Positions 1 to 7,950 of a stretch of 33,582 nt of DNA are shown here, piece after piece (position 1 is the first letter of the stretch; each line of letters opens with the position of its first letter). The position numbers and the translations under genes were made by a program. Origin of the DNA: Actinomycetes bacterium (GTDB taxonomy: Bacteria; Actinomycetota; Acidimicrobiia; Acidimicrobiales; RAAP-2). Where the stretch lies: contig JAJYVT010000033.1 in assembly GCA_021791845.1 (NCBI GenBank), positions 1 through 33,582 on the forward strand, in the 5' to 3' direction. Below the pieces are notes generated by a model, which worked only from the letters and a program-made list of their open reading frames with translations, did no database searches and was not told the DNA's origin.

Positions 1-332
1 GGTGCGGGCTGGGCGGCCGCCGGGGCTGCGGGCTGGGCGGCCGCCGGGGCTGCGGGCTGGGCGGCCGCCGGGGCTGCGGTCTCGCCGCTCGGGGCGCCGC
101 CGTCGGCGATCACCGCCAGCCGTGCCCCCACGGGCACGGTCTCGCCCTCGGGGACCAGGATCTCCGAGAGGGTCCCGCTGGCCGGGGCGGGCACTTCCGA
201 GTCCACCTTGTCGGTGGAGACCTCGAAGAGAGGCTCGTCCCGGTTCACCTGCTCGCCGACCGCCTTCATCCACCGGGTGATCGTCCCCTCCGTGACGGTC
301 TCCCCCAGCTGCGGCATCGTGACGTCAGCCAA
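1..332 (-). CDS. 2-oxoacid dehydrogenase E2 (dihydrolipoamide acyltransferase), N-terminal part
   Basis: This is the N-terminal lipoyl domain of an E2 acyltransferase; the catalytic core lies beyond the left edge. The lipoyl domain covers about residues 2-78, and the lipoylated lysine is K42 in STDKVDSE. A Pro/Ala/Gln linker follows and contains three identical 8-residue units. The chosen start is TTG at 332-330. It overlaps the lpd stop by 8 bases and has GGAAGGGG eight bases upstream; the next in-frame ATG is at 317. The overlap implies translational coupling to lpd. With aceE nearby it probably serves pyruvate dehydrogenase. Actinobacteria often share one E2 between the pyruvate and 2-oxoglutarate complexes, so whether this is aceF or sucB cannot be decided here. 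Confidence 0.88.
   Translation of the reverse strand, partial: MADVTMPQLGETVTEGTITRWMKAVGEQVNRDEPLFEVSTDKVDSEVPAPASGTLSEILVPEGETVPVGARLAVIADGGAPSGETAAPAAAQPAAPAAAQPAAPAAAQPA
6..77. repeat. three tandem copies of a 24-bp unit
   Basis: Three perfect head-to-tail copies occupy 6-29, 30-53 and 54-77. On the minus strand each copy encodes AAPAAAQP in the E2 interdomain linker. The unit is a multiple of three, so gain or loss of copies would keep the reading frame and only alter linker length. More copies may lie beyond the edge. Confidence 0.9.
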
Positions 333-1725
333 CGTGCAAACCCCTTCCGGTCAGCGCCAGCACCGTCTCGCCGAAGGTCTCCGAGAGCGACGGATGCGGC
401 TGGATGAACTGTGCAACCTCGTTGGGCGTGGCCTCCCAGTTGACGGCCAGGTAGCCGGCGCCGAGCTGCTCGGTGACCCACGGGCCCACCATGTGGACGC
501 CGAGGATCCGCCCAGGCGTCCCGTCGGGACGCTGCTCGGCGATCACCTTCACCAGCCCTTCGGTGTCCCCGATGATCCGGGCCCGGCTGTTGCCACCGAA
601 GGGGTCCTTCTTGACCACGACTGGGATGCCACGGGCGACGGCCTGGGCCTCGGTCAAGCCGGCGAAGGCGACCTCGGGGTGGCAGTAGATGGCCCACGGC
701 ACCCGCTCGTAGTCCACCGGCACCATCGGCTCGCCCAGCACGCCCTTGATCACGAGGATGGACTCGGCAAAGGCCACGTGGGCCAGCTGGGGGGTCCCGG
801 CGCACACGTCCCCCACCGCCCACACGTGGGGCTCGTGGGTCTGCTGGTACTGGTTGACCACCACGAAGCCCCGCTCGTCCAGCTGCACCTCGGTCCCGTC
901 GGACAGCAGCCCCTCGGTCCGGGGCCGTCGACCGACGGACACCACGATCGCCCCGACCTCGATCTCCTGGCCGTCGCCCAGCTGCAGCGCGGTGCCTTCG
1001 CCCCGCGGGGCGTGGCCCTTCACCTGGGCGCCGGTGACGACCTGGATGCCGCGGCGGCGGAACGAGCGCGCCACGGCGTTGGAGACGTCCTCGTCACAGC
1101 CGGCAAGGATCGAGTCCAACGCCTCCACCACGGTCACCTTGGACCCCAGGTCGGCCAGCAGCGAGGCGAACTCGCAACCGATGGCCCCTCCGCCCACCAC
1201 CGCGGCAGACGCCGGCACGGCCTCCAGGTCCAAGAACTCGTCGGAGGTGAGCACCAGGCGGCCGTCCACGTCCAGGCCCGGCAGCGTGCGCGGCACCGAG
1301 CCGGCAGCCAGCACCACGTGGCGCCCGGTGATCTCGGTGCCGGCGTCCGGACCGTCCACCACGCGCACCCGGCGGCCCGGCAGCAAGGTGCCCGAGCCCG
1401 AGAGCACGGTCACCTTGCGCCCCTGCAGCAGGCCGCTCAGGCCCCGGTAGAGCTGGTTCACGACGGCGCCCTTCCGGCGCTGGTTGACGGCAAAGTCGAT
1501 CGTGGGCGCGCCGGCCTCGATGCCGAACTCCGACGCGCCGGTGACGGTCCGGTAGACGGCGGCGGTCTCGAGGAACTCCTTGGCCGGGACGCAGCCCCGG
1601 TGGAGGCACGTGCCCCCCACCTTGTCCCGCTCGACGACGGCGATGCGCAGGCCCGCGGCCGCGCCGTACAGCGCGGCGGCATAGCCGCCGGGGCCGCCGC
1701 CGATCACTACGACGTCGTACTCCAC
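325..1725 (-). CDS. lpd: dihydrolipoamide dehydrogenase (E3)
   Basis: This is a 466-residue cytoplasmic flavoprotein that reoxidises the dihydrolipoyl groups of 2-oxoacid dehydrogenase complexes with NAD+. Visible motifs are the N-terminal FAD fold GGGPGG (about residues 9-14), the redox-active disulfide in [13 protein letters not shown] (about 38-50), a second Rossmann motif [12 protein letters not shown] (about 175-186), the second FAD motif AVGDV, and the C-terminal HPHPSLSE carrying the catalytic His-Glu pair. The redox motif has [10 protein letters not shown] where many E3s have CLNVGCIPSK, a known variant in Actinobacteria. GTG at 1725 is chosen because GGAGGAGG lies just upstream and the fold begins at once; an upstream in-frame ATG at 1764 would add a poorly conserved extension. 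It sits 52 bp downstream of the aldo/keto reductase and is coupled to the E2 gene. Confidence 0.95.
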   Translation of the reverse strand: MEYDVVVIGGGPGGYAAALYGAAAGLRIAVVERDKVGGTCLHRGCVPAKEFLETAAVYRTVTGASEFGIEAGAPTIDFAVNQRRKGAVVNQLYRGLSGLLQGRKVTVLSGSGTLLPGRRVRVVDGPDAGTEITGRHVVLAAGSVPRTLPGLDVDGRLVLTSDEFLDLEAVPASAAVVGGGAIGCEFASLLADLGSKVTVVEALDSILAGCDEDVSNAVARSFRRRGIQVVTGAQVKGHAPRGEGTALQLGDGQEIEVGAIVVSVGRRPRTEGLLSDGTEVQLDERGFVVVNQYQQTHEPHVWAVGDVCAGTPQLAHVAFAESILVIKGVLGEPMVPVDYERVPWAIYCHPEVAFAGLTEAQAVARGIPVVVKKDPFGGNSRARIIGDTEGLVKVIAEQRPDGTPGRILGVHMVGPWVTEQLGAGYLAVNWEATPNEVAQFIQPHPSLSETFGETVLALTGRGLHVG

Positions 1726-1777
1726 GAGACCTCCTCCGGCGCCGCGCACGACGCGAACGGCCAACAGACTAACGGCG

Positions 1778-2767
1778 CTACGCGCGCAGGCCGTCGAGCA
1801 CGCGGCGCACCCGGCGGCCCACGAGGCCCGCCCCGGCGCGCACGACGGTCGTCGCCGGCCGGTAGGCGTCCGACGCCTCGGTCAGCGCCTGATCCTCCGC
1901 CGCGCCGAGGTCGATGTCCGCCGAGGCGGCATTCGACTCCGCCTGGGCCACCGACGACGCCCCGGGGATCACCACGACGTTGGGCCGTCGCAGCAGCCAT
2001 GCCAGCGCCACCTGGGCCGGGGTCGCGTCGTGGGCCGCCGCCACGTCGCGCAGCACCGACAGCAGGGGCTCGGCCGCCCGCAGATTGTCGGGTAGGAACG
2101 GCCCGGTGCGCGCCCGCAGCCCGGACGGCAGGTGCTCGGCGTCGTAGCGCCCCGACAGGATCCCCTGGGCGAGCGGGCTGTAGGCGATCAGGACCCGGCC
2201 GTTGGCCTGGGCCCAGGGCAGCAGCTCCTGCTCGGGCCGCCGGTCGAGGAGGCTGTAGCGAACCTGGTTGGAGAGGACCGGGCGGCCCAGGCACGCCTCC
2301 AGCGCCTGCCACCGTGCGAGGGGGTAGTTGCTCACCCCCACGTGGCGGGCGTGCCCCTCGTCGAGAAGACGCCGGAGCGCTGCCGCCGTGGCGCTCGGCG
2401 GGGCCAGGGGGTTGGGCCAGTGGAGCTGGTAGAGGTCGACGTGACCGGTGCCGAGGCGGGTGAGGCTGCGGCGCGCCCGCCATCCCACGACGGGGTCCAC
2501 CGGCAGCACCGGCAGCAGCTTGGTGGCCACGAACGCCTCGTCCCGGCGGGACCCCAGCGCCGCGCCCAGAATGCGCTCGGAGCGTCCCATGGCGTAGATC
2601 TCGGCCGTGTCGAAGAGGGTCACGCCCAGATCGAGGGACCGCCGCACGATGGCGGGCGCCGTCTCTGCGGCGTACGTGGTGCCGTAGCCCCACTCGCCGG
2701 AGCCGAACTGCCAGGTGCCGAGCCCGACGGCGGAAAGGCGGGCGCCGCCCGCCTCGACGGAGCGCAT
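1778..2767 (-). CDS. aldo/keto reductase
   Basis: A 329-residue NADPH-dependent (beta/alpha)8-barrel oxidoreductase. The usual tetrad is visible: Asp and Tyr in FDTAEIYAMGRSE (about residues 55-67), Lys in VATKLLP (about 84), and His in LYQLHWPNP (about 117). The C-terminal cofactor region reads IPGASSVAQAESN (about 268-280). Length is normal for the family. ATG at 2767 is directly preceded by an in-frame TTG at 2770. The gene lies between the short-chain dehydrogenase (64 bp gap) and lpd (52 bp gap), all on the minus strand, so co-transcription is likely. The substrate cannot be told from sequence; sugar or xenobiotic carbonyls are both possible. Confidence 0.9.
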   Translation of the reverse strand: MRSVEAGGARLSAVGLGTWQFGSGEWGYGTTYAAETAPAIVRRSLDLGVTLFDTAEIYAMGRSERILGAALGSRRDEAFVATKLLPVLPVDPVVGWRARRSLTRLGTGHVDLYQLHWPNPLAPPSATAAALRRLLDEGHARHVGVSNYPLARWQALEACLGRPVLSNQVRYSLLDRRPEQELLPWAQANGRVLIAYSPLAQGILSGRYDAEHLPSGLRARTGPFLPDNLRAAEPLLSVLRDVAAAHDATPAQVALAWLLRRPNVVVIPGASSVAQAESNAASADIDLGAAEDQALTEASDAYRPATTVVRAGAGLVGRRVRRVLDGLRA

Positions 2768-2831
2768 CAAGCGGCTCGCACCGGGGAAGGGCCTGCCCCA
2801 CGGGGCCAGCGGGCGGACGGTGGCGGCGGCG

Positions 2832-3593
2832 TCACTTCGGCGGCATGCGGATGCCGCCGTCGAGGCGGATCACCTCGGCGTTGATGTAGTTGTTGGTGGC
2901 GATGTGCACCACCAGCTCGCCGTAGCGGGCCGGGTCGCCGAGCCGCTTGGGGAAGAGCACGGACTGGCCGAGTGCCTGTCGCTGCTCCTCGGGGAGCATG
3001 CCGAGCAGCGGGGTGTCGAAGAGCCCGGGGGCGATGGTGACGACCCGGATGCCGACCACGGAGAGGTCGCGGGCCGCCGGCAGCGTCATGCCCACGACGG
3101 CACCCTTGGACGCCGAGTACGCCAGCTGGCCGATCTGGCCGTCGAAGGCGGCGACGGAGGCCGTGTTCACGATGACGCCCCGCTCTGTGTCGGTCAACGG
3201 GTCGGTCTTGGCGATGGCTGCCGCCGCCTTGGTCATGATGTTGAACGTCCCGATCACGTTCAACCGCTGGATGAACTCGAACGGCCCGAGCTCGTGCGGG
3301 TTGCCCTGGCGGTCGATCACCCTGCCGATCCAGCCGGTGCCGGCACAGTTCACGGCCACCCGCAGCGGGCCGGGGTCGGCGGCCCGGTCCACCGCCCGCT
3401 GGCAGTGCTCGGGGTCGGTCACGTCGCCGGCCACGGACGCGCCGCCGATCTCGTCGGCCACCGTCTTGGCGCCGTCCTCGTTCAGGTCGAAGACGGTGAC
3501 GTGCACCCCCTGGGCCGCGAGGGCCCGGGCGGTGGCGGCGCCGAGCCCGGAGGCGGCGCCGGTGACGATTGCGGAGCATCCGGCGAGTTCCAT
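2832..3593 (-). CDS. short-chain dehydrogenase, 3-hydroxyacyl-CoA dehydrogenase type 2-like
   Basis: A 253-residue classical SDR. It shows the nucleotide-binding TGAASGLG (about residues 10-17), Asp in VFDLNEDG that favours NAD over NADP, NCAG (about 81-84), the catalytic Ser in NTASVAAFDGQ, and YSASKGAV (Tyr and Lys about 152-156). The GWIGRV segment and the TPLLGMLPEE region resemble HSD10-type 3-hydroxy-2-methylacyl-CoA dehydrogenases. This suits the acyl-CoA genes around it, but the substrate is inferred. ATG at 3593 is preceded by TAGATT and 7 bases, a leaderless promoter arrangement. The first 112 bases overlap the 3' end of the rnhA frame. Confidence 0.88.
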   Translation of the reverse strand: MELAGCSAIVTGAASGLGAATARALAAQGVHVTVFDLNEDGAKTVADEIGGASVAGDVTDPEHCQRAVDRAADPGPLRVAVNCAGTGWIGRVIDRQGNPHELGPFEFIQRLNVIGTFNIMTKAAAAIAKTDPLTDTERGVIVNTASVAAFDGQIGQLAYSASKGAVVGMTLPAARDLSVVGIRVVTIAPGLFDTPLLGMLPEEQRQALGQSVLFPKRLGDPARYGELVVHIATNNYINAEVIRLDGGIRMPPK

Positions 3594-4093
3594 GGGGTCG
3601 AATCTAGGAGCGTCGGCGCCGGCTGGGCCACACGGGCGCCCGAGCTCCCGGTGCGCCCCGCCCCGGTGGTCGCGGCGGCGACGGCCAGTTCGTCGACGAC
3701 GTCGTTCCACCGGTCGCCCGAGTGGCCCTTCACCCACTCGAAGCGGACCGGCACCGCCGGGTCCAGCGCCAGGTCGAGGAGCGGCTCCCAGAGGTCGCGG
3801 TTGGCCACCGCCTTGCCCTGCGAGTTGCGCCAGCCGCGGCGCTGCCAGCCGGCCCACCAGCGCTGGCGGAAGCAATTGACCACGTAGGCCGAGTCACTGC
3901 GGACCAGGATGGCCCCGCCGGCCGCCTCGGCTCGCAGCGACTCGAGCGCCCGTAGCACGGCGGTGACCTCCATGCGCTGGTTGGTCGTGCGGGGGTCGGC
4001 GCCGCTGGCGAACCGCCCGCCGGGCACGGCCCACGCCCAGCCGCCGGGGCCGGGGTTCCCGAGGCAGGACCCGTCGGTGTACACGGTGATCAT
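3482..4093 (-). CDS. rnhA: ribonuclease HI with extended C-terminal tail
   Basis: RNase HI cleaves the RNA strand of RNA-DNA hybrids. All four acidic catalytic residues are present: D in YTDGSCLGNPGPGG (residue 7), E in RMEVTA (about 42), D in VRSDSAYV (about 67), and D in the C-terminal GHSGDRWNDVVDELA (about 129-131). The catalytic domain ends near residue 140. The frame then runs another roughly 60 residues, rich in Pro/Ser/Ala, with the last 112 bases overlapping the downstream dehydrogenase in another frame. The tail has no recognisable domain; it may be real, or the stop codon may have been lost. Upstream, TAGACC lies six bases before the ATG. Confidence 0.9.
   Translation of the reverse strand: MITVYTDGSCLGNPGPGGWAWAVPGGRFASGADPRTTNQRMEVTAVLRALESLRAEAAGGAILVRSDSAYVVNCFRQRWWAGWQRRGWRNSQGKAVANRDLWEPLLDLALDPAVPVRFEWVKGHSGDRWNDVVDELAVAAATTGAGRTGSSGARVAQPAPTLLDSTPWNSPDAPQSSPAPPPGSAPPPPGPSRPRGCTSPSST
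3601..3606 (-). promoter_or_regulatory. -10 hexamer for leaderless SDR transcript
   Basis: Reading the minus strand, TAGATT is followed by seven bases and then the ATG at 3593. It lies inside the 3' tail of the rnhA frame, so the dehydrogenase can be transcribed without rnhA. No clear -35 is visible. Confidence 0.55.
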
Positions 4094-4157
4094 CGGGCCG
4101 GTCTACTACGGGCGGCGCCGGGCCGGGCCGTGTCGCCGGCCCGGGCCGTTCGACCGG

Positions 4158-4163
4158 TACCGT
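4158..4163 (+). promoter_or_regulatory. -10 hexamer for leaderless aceE transcript
   Basis: TACCGT is followed by seven bases and then GTG at 4171. This spacing would place the transcription start at the first base of the start codon and argues against the in-frame GTG at 4162, which overlaps the hexamer. Confidence 0.5.
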
Positions 4164-4170
4164 GGGGAGC

Positions 4171-6879
4171 GTGCTCTTCGACGGCGTATCCCACCAGGTC
4201 CCCGACATCGACCCGACCGAGACGTCGGAGTGGCTGGACTCCTTCGAAGCCGTGGTGGCGGCGCACGGCCGCCCCCGCGCCCGCTTCCTCTTGATGAAGC
4301 TCCTGGAGCGGGCCCGCTCGCTCCAGGTGGACTTCCCCTCCACCGTCTCCACCCCCTACGTCAACACCATCCCGGCCGACGAGGAGCCCTGGTTCCCCGG
4401 CGACGAGCACCAGGAGCGCCGCATCCGGGCCTTCATCCGCTGGAACGCCGCCGCCATGGTGGTCCGGGCCAACATGCGGACCGACGGCATCGGCGGCCAC
4501 CTGTCCACCTACGCCAGCTCGGCCGCCCTCTACGAGGTCGGCTTCAACCACTTCTTCCGGGGCAAGGACGACGGCGGTGCGGGCGACCAGATCTTCGTCC
4601 AGGGCCACGCCTCCCCCGGCATCTACGCCCGGGCCTTCGTGGAGGGGCGCCTCACCGAGCACGACCTGGACAACTTCCGGCACGAGGTCGGCGGGGGGCT
4701 CCCCAGCTACCCCCACCCGCGGTCGCTGCCCGACTTCTGGGAATTCCCCACGGTGTCGATGGGCCTGGGCCCGATCGCCGCCATCTACCAGGCGCACGTC
4801 AACCGCTACCTGCACCACCGCCAGCTCGTCGACACCAGCGGCAGCCGGGTGTGGTGCTTCGTCGGCGACGGGGAGATGGACGAGCCCGAGTCCATCGGCG
4901 CCCTCGGCGTGGCCGGGCGCGAGCACCTGGACAACCTCATCTTCGTGGTCAACTGCAACCTCCAGCGGCTGGACGGGCCCGTACGCGGCAACGGCAAGGT
5001 CATCCAGGAGCTCGAGGCCCTCTTCCGGGGCGCCGGCTGGAACGTCATCAAGGTCATCTGGGGCTCCCGCTGGGACGAGCTCCTGGCCCGGGACGTCGAC
5101 GGGGTGCTCCTGGACAAGATGAACACCACGGTGGACGGCGAGTTCCAGAAGTACGCCGTCGAGTCGGGCGCCTACATCCGCGAGCACTTCTTCGGTCCGG
5201 ACCCCCGGTTGCGCAAGCTGGTCGAGCACCTCTCCGACGACGAGCTGCGCACGCTGCCGCGTGGCGGCCACGACTACCGCAAGCTCTACGCCGCCTACAA
5301 GCTGGCCACCGAGCAGCGCGGGGCGCCCACCGCCATCCTGGCCAAGACGATCAAGGGTTGGACCCTCGGGCCCCAGATCGAGGCCCGCAACGCCACCCAC
5401 CAGATCAAGAAGATGACCCGGGACCAGCTGCGGGCCCTCCGTGACCGCCTGTACCTGGCGGACGAGATCCCCGACGAAGCCCTGGAGGCCGACGCTCCCC
5501 CCTACTACCGCCCGTTCGAGGGGTCCGAGGCCCACGAGTACCTCACGGCCCGGCGCAAGATGCTGGCCGGCGCCGTCCCCCGCCGGGTCGTCCGCCCGGC
5601 CAAGGTGGTCCTCCCCGCCCCCAAGGTCTTCGCCGACCTCACCGCCGGCTCCGGCCCCCAGGCCGTGTCGACCACCATGGCGTTCTCCCGGCTCCTCCGG
5701 AACCTGGTGCGCGACCCCGAGTTCGGGCCGCTGGTGGCGCCCATCGTCTCGGACGAGGCCCGGACGTTCGGCCTCGAGCCCATCATCGCCGAGGCCAAGA
5801 TCTACGCCCCCGAGGGCCAGCGCTACGTGCCCGTGGACGCCGACCTCCCCCTCAAGTACGCCGAGAGCGTCTCGGGGCAACTGCTGCAGGAGGGCATCAC
5901 CGAGTCCGGCGCGGCGGCGGCCTTCACCGCCCTCGCCACGTCCTACGCCACCTGGGCCCGCCCCATGCTGCCGGTCTTCCTCTTCTACTCCATGTTCGGC
6001 TTCCAGCGGGTGGGCGACCTCCTGTGGGCGCTCGGGGACATGCGGGGCCGCGGCATCCTGGCCGGCTGCACGGCCGGCCGGACGACGCTGCTCGGCGAGG
6101 GGCTCCAGCACGACGACGGCCACTCGCCCCTCCTCGCATCCACCAACCCGGCGGCCCGGGTGTACGACCCCGCCTTCGCCTACGAGGTGGCGGTGGTGGT
6201 GGAGGACGCCGTCCGCCGCATGCTCGGCGACGAGCCGGAGGACCGCTTCTGGTACATCACGCTGTACAACGAGAACTACGCCATGCCCCCGCTGCCCGAG
6301 GGAGCCGAGGGTGACGCCGTCCGGGCCGGCATCCTCCAGGGCCTCTACCGCTACGGCCCGCCGAGCGAGGTCGGCGACGGGCGGCCGCACGCCTCGATCT
6401 GCTTCTCGGGGCCGATGTGGCAGGTGGCGACCGAGGCACGGCGGCTGCTGGCCGAGGAGTGGGGCGTCTCGTCCGACACGTGGTCGGCCACCAGCTGGGC
6501 CACCTTGCGCACCGACGCCGTCAGCTGCGAGCGCTGGAACCGGCTCCACCCCGAGGGCGAGCGCCGGACGCCCTACGTCACGAGCACGCTCGGCGGCGGC
6601 CCCGACCCGGTGGTGGCGGTGACCGACTACATGCGGGCGGTGCCCGACCAGGTCGCCCGCTGGGTCGAGCGGCCGTTCGTCTCCCTCGGAACCGACGGGT
6701 TCGGCCGCTCCGACGCCCGGGAGGCGCTGCGCCGCTACTTCGAGGTGGACGCGCCCCACGTCGTGGTCGCCGTGCTGTCGGCCCTGGCCTCCCGGGGTGC
6801 CGTGGAGCCGTCCGCGGTGGCCGAGGCGATCCGCCGCTACGGCATCGACCCCGACGCGGCCGCCCCCTACCTGGCCTGA
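4171..6879 (+). CDS. aceE: pyruvate dehydrogenase E1, homodimeric type
   Basis: This is the thiamin-diphosphate E1 subunit that decarboxylates pyruvate and acetylates the lipoyl E2. The protein is about 902 residues, full length for the homodimeric AceE family. The N-terminus DIDPTETSEWLDSFEAVV is typical of actinobacterial AceE. The ThDP/Mg motif begins at VGDGEMDEPES and ends at NCN about 30 residues later (about residues 228-260). Other family blocks are GHASPGIYARAF (about 146), FPTVSMGLGPI (about 190) and LYNENYAMPPLPEG (about 695). GTG 4171 fits the leaderless promoter; GTG 4162 is the alternative. It is divergent from rnhA across a 77-bp gap, and its E2 and E3 partners lie 2.5 kb away on the minus strand. 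Confidence 0.96.
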   Translation: MLFDGVSHQVPDIDPTETSEWLDSFEAVVAAHGRPRARFLLMKLLERARSLQVDFPSTVSTPYVNTIPADEEPWFPGDEHQERRIRAFIRWNAAAMVVRANMRTDGIGGHLSTYASSAALYEVGFNHFFRGKDDGGAGDQIFVQGHASPGIYARAFVEGRLTEHDLDNFRHEVGGGLPSYPHPRSLPDFWEFPTVSMGLGPIAAIYQAHVNRYLHHRQLVDTSGSRVWCFVGDGEMDEPESIGALGVAGREHLDNLIFVVNCNLQRLDGPVRGNGKVIQELEALFRGAGWNVIKVIWGSRWDELLARDVDGVLLDKMNTTVDGEFQKYAVESGAYIREHFFGPDPRLRKLVEHLSDDELRTLPRGGHDYRKLYAAYKLATEQRGAPTAILAKTIKGWTLGPQIEARNATHQIKKMTRDQLRALRDRLYLADEIPDEALEADAPPYYRPFEGSEAHEYLTARRKMLAGAVPRRVVRPAKVVLPAPKVFADLTAGSGPQAVSTTMAFSRLLRNLVRDPEFGPLVAPIVSDEARTFGLEPIIAEAKIYAPEGQRYVPVDADLPLKYAESVSGQLLQEGITESGAAAAFTALATSYATWARPMLPVFLFYSMFGFQRVGDLLWALGDMRGRGILAGCTAGRTTLLGEGLQHDDGHSPLLASTNPAARVYDPAFAYEVAVVVEDAVRRMLGDEPEDRFWYITLYNENYAMPPLPEGAEGDAVRAGILQGLYRYGPPSEVGDGRPHASICFSGPMWQVATEARRLLAEEWGVSSDTWSATSWATLRTDAVSCERWNRLHPEGERRTPYVTSTLGGGPDPVVAVTDYMRAVPDQVARWVERPFVSLGTDGFGRSDAREALRRYFEVDAPHVVVAVLSALASRGAVEPSAVAEAIRRYGIDPDAAAPYLA

Positions 6880-6913
6880 CCGGCGCGGCGGCACCGGGCA
6901 CCCGCGGGACGGA

Positions 6914-7432
6914 TCAGGAGCCCGGGTAGGAGAGACCGAACTCGGACAGCACCGCACCCGACGCGTCGGTCGGGCTCGCACCGGGATAGACGAGCGACAC
7001 CTGGGTGAAGGCGGGGCCCGAGGTGCCGCGGACCACTGTGGACAGGGTCACCTCCGCTCGGTAATGGGCGATCGTCCCGACGGCGCAGTCCGGTGTGCAC
7101 AGGTTCAGCCACAGGGTCCCCGTGCCGGACGCCGACGTCGCGCTCCACGCCGTCCAGTGCAGGTCCTCCAGGCCGATCCCGCCGTCGGCGCAGGCGATCA
7201 CGATTGTGGCCGGGTGCTCCGACAGCTGGGCCTGGGCCCGGCTGCCGCAGTCGGCGGCCACCCCGGTGGCCGGTGCGGTCCCGGGGCCGGACCCCGTCGG
7301 GTGGGCGCCGTTGGGATGCGAGTCGGCGGCGGTGGCTGCATGCGGTCCCGGCGTGGCGCCGCCCCCGAGCACGGCCAGGGCGACGGCCGACGCCGCCAGC
7401 ACGACGACCGCGATCCAGAGCACCCCGCGCAT
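6914..7432 (-). CDS. secreted or membrane-anchored Cys-containing protein of unknown function
   Basis: A 172-residue protein with an N-terminal hydrophobic segment (about residues 4-23, VLWIAVVVLAASAVALAVLG). A low-complexity Gly/Pro/Thr/His stretch follows to about residue 60, then a compact extracellular domain. That domain has four cysteines in the order ADCGS, IACADGGIGLEDLHW, LNLCTPDC. The pattern 'C-x-DG...L..L.W..W...A.GTGT....C.P.C' is one I associate with uncharacterised actinobacterial exported proteins (recollection, not searched). The cysteines probably form two disulfides. There is no lipobox Cys. ATG 7432 is preceded by TACGAT and six bases, so it seems to have its own leaderless transcript although it is only 40 bp downstream of the SRPBCC gene. 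Confidence 0.75.
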   Translation of the reverse strand: MRGVLWIAVVVLAASAVALAVLGGGATPGPHAATAADSHPNGAHPTGSGPGTAPATGVAADCGSRAQAQLSEHPATIVIACADGGIGLEDLHWTAWSATSASGTGTLWLNLCTPDCAVGTIAHYRAEVTLSTVVRGTSGPAFTQVSLVYPGASPTDASGAVLSEFGLSYPGS

Positions 7433-7438
7433 CGCGTG

Positions 7439-7444
7439 ATCGTA
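7439..7444 (-). promoter_or_regulatory. -10 hexamer for leaderless transcript of the secreted protein
   Basis: On the minus strand TACGAT is followed by six bases and the ATG at 7432, giving a start site at the initiation codon. Confidence 0.5.
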
Positions 7445-7472
7445 CGACGCCGCGTCCGGGACGCGCGTCGGG

Positions 7473-7940
7473 CTAGGAGCCGGTGGCCGTCCCCTGCTGG
7501 CGCCGGGCGTAGATGTCGAGCTTCGCCAGGGCCTCGGTGTAGATGCGCCGCAGCGCGACGGGGGCGAACCGCTTCTCGAAGAACCCGCCGACGCCGCCCG
7601 CGCCCTGCCAGGTCGTCTCGATCCCCACCTTCGAGGACTGCGGTCCGTCGGGCTGGACGGTCCAGGTGGTGACCAGGCTCGACCCCGTGTCGGACTCCGT
7701 GAGCACCCGGCCCGGCTCGGGCTCGGTGACCGCCATCCGGTACGGCCGCTGGCGGCCCCCGGCCGTGACGGTGAACCGCACCACGGTGCCGGCACCGACC
7801 CCTCCCTCCTCGACCGCCCAGCCGGAGAAGGCGTCGGGCAGGAACTGCGGGTGGTGCCGGCGGTAGTCGGCCAGGTACCCGTAGACGGCGGCAGGGGGCG
7901 CGGCCACGGTGCCGTCGACGGCGACGCGGATGGTGCTCAT
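7473..7940 (-). CDS. SRPBCC (START/Bet v1-like) family protein
   Basis: A 155-residue protein of the helix-grip fold. The usual start of the family is visible: a beta strand, then APPAAVYGYLADYRRHHPQF (a 20-residue helix at about 13-32). Beta strands such as GTVVRFTVTAGGR and SLVTTWTVQPDG follow, with a long C-terminal helix from RFAPVALRRIYTEALAKLD. Such proteins bind hydrophobic ligands in a cavity; actinobacterial members include polyketide cyclase-like proteins of unknown activity. No catalytic residue can be assigned. It starts 10 bases after the stop of the 3-hydroxyacyl-CoA dehydrogenase gene and probably shares its transcript, so a role in lipid or acyl-CoA metabolism is possible (inference). 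Confidence 0.85.
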   Translation of the reverse strand: MSTIRVAVDGTVAAPPAAVYGYLADYRRHHPQFLPDAFSGWAVEEGGVGAGTVVRFTVTAGGRQRPYRMAVTEPEPGRVLTESDTGSSLVTTWTVQPDGPQSSKVGIETTWQGAGGVGGFFEKRFAPVALRRIYTEALAKLDIYARRQQGTATGS

Positions 7941-7950
7941 GCCCCACGGC

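Noticed and set aside
6-77. CRISPR-like repeat
   Set aside because: The copies are contiguous without spacers and encode a Pro/Ala linker in frame.
4090-6981. 963-codon open frame on the minus strand opposite aceE
   Set aside because: It is antisense to a well-conserved AceE and has a composition typical of mirror frames in GC-rich DNA (Gly/Val/Arg/His-rich, no domain).
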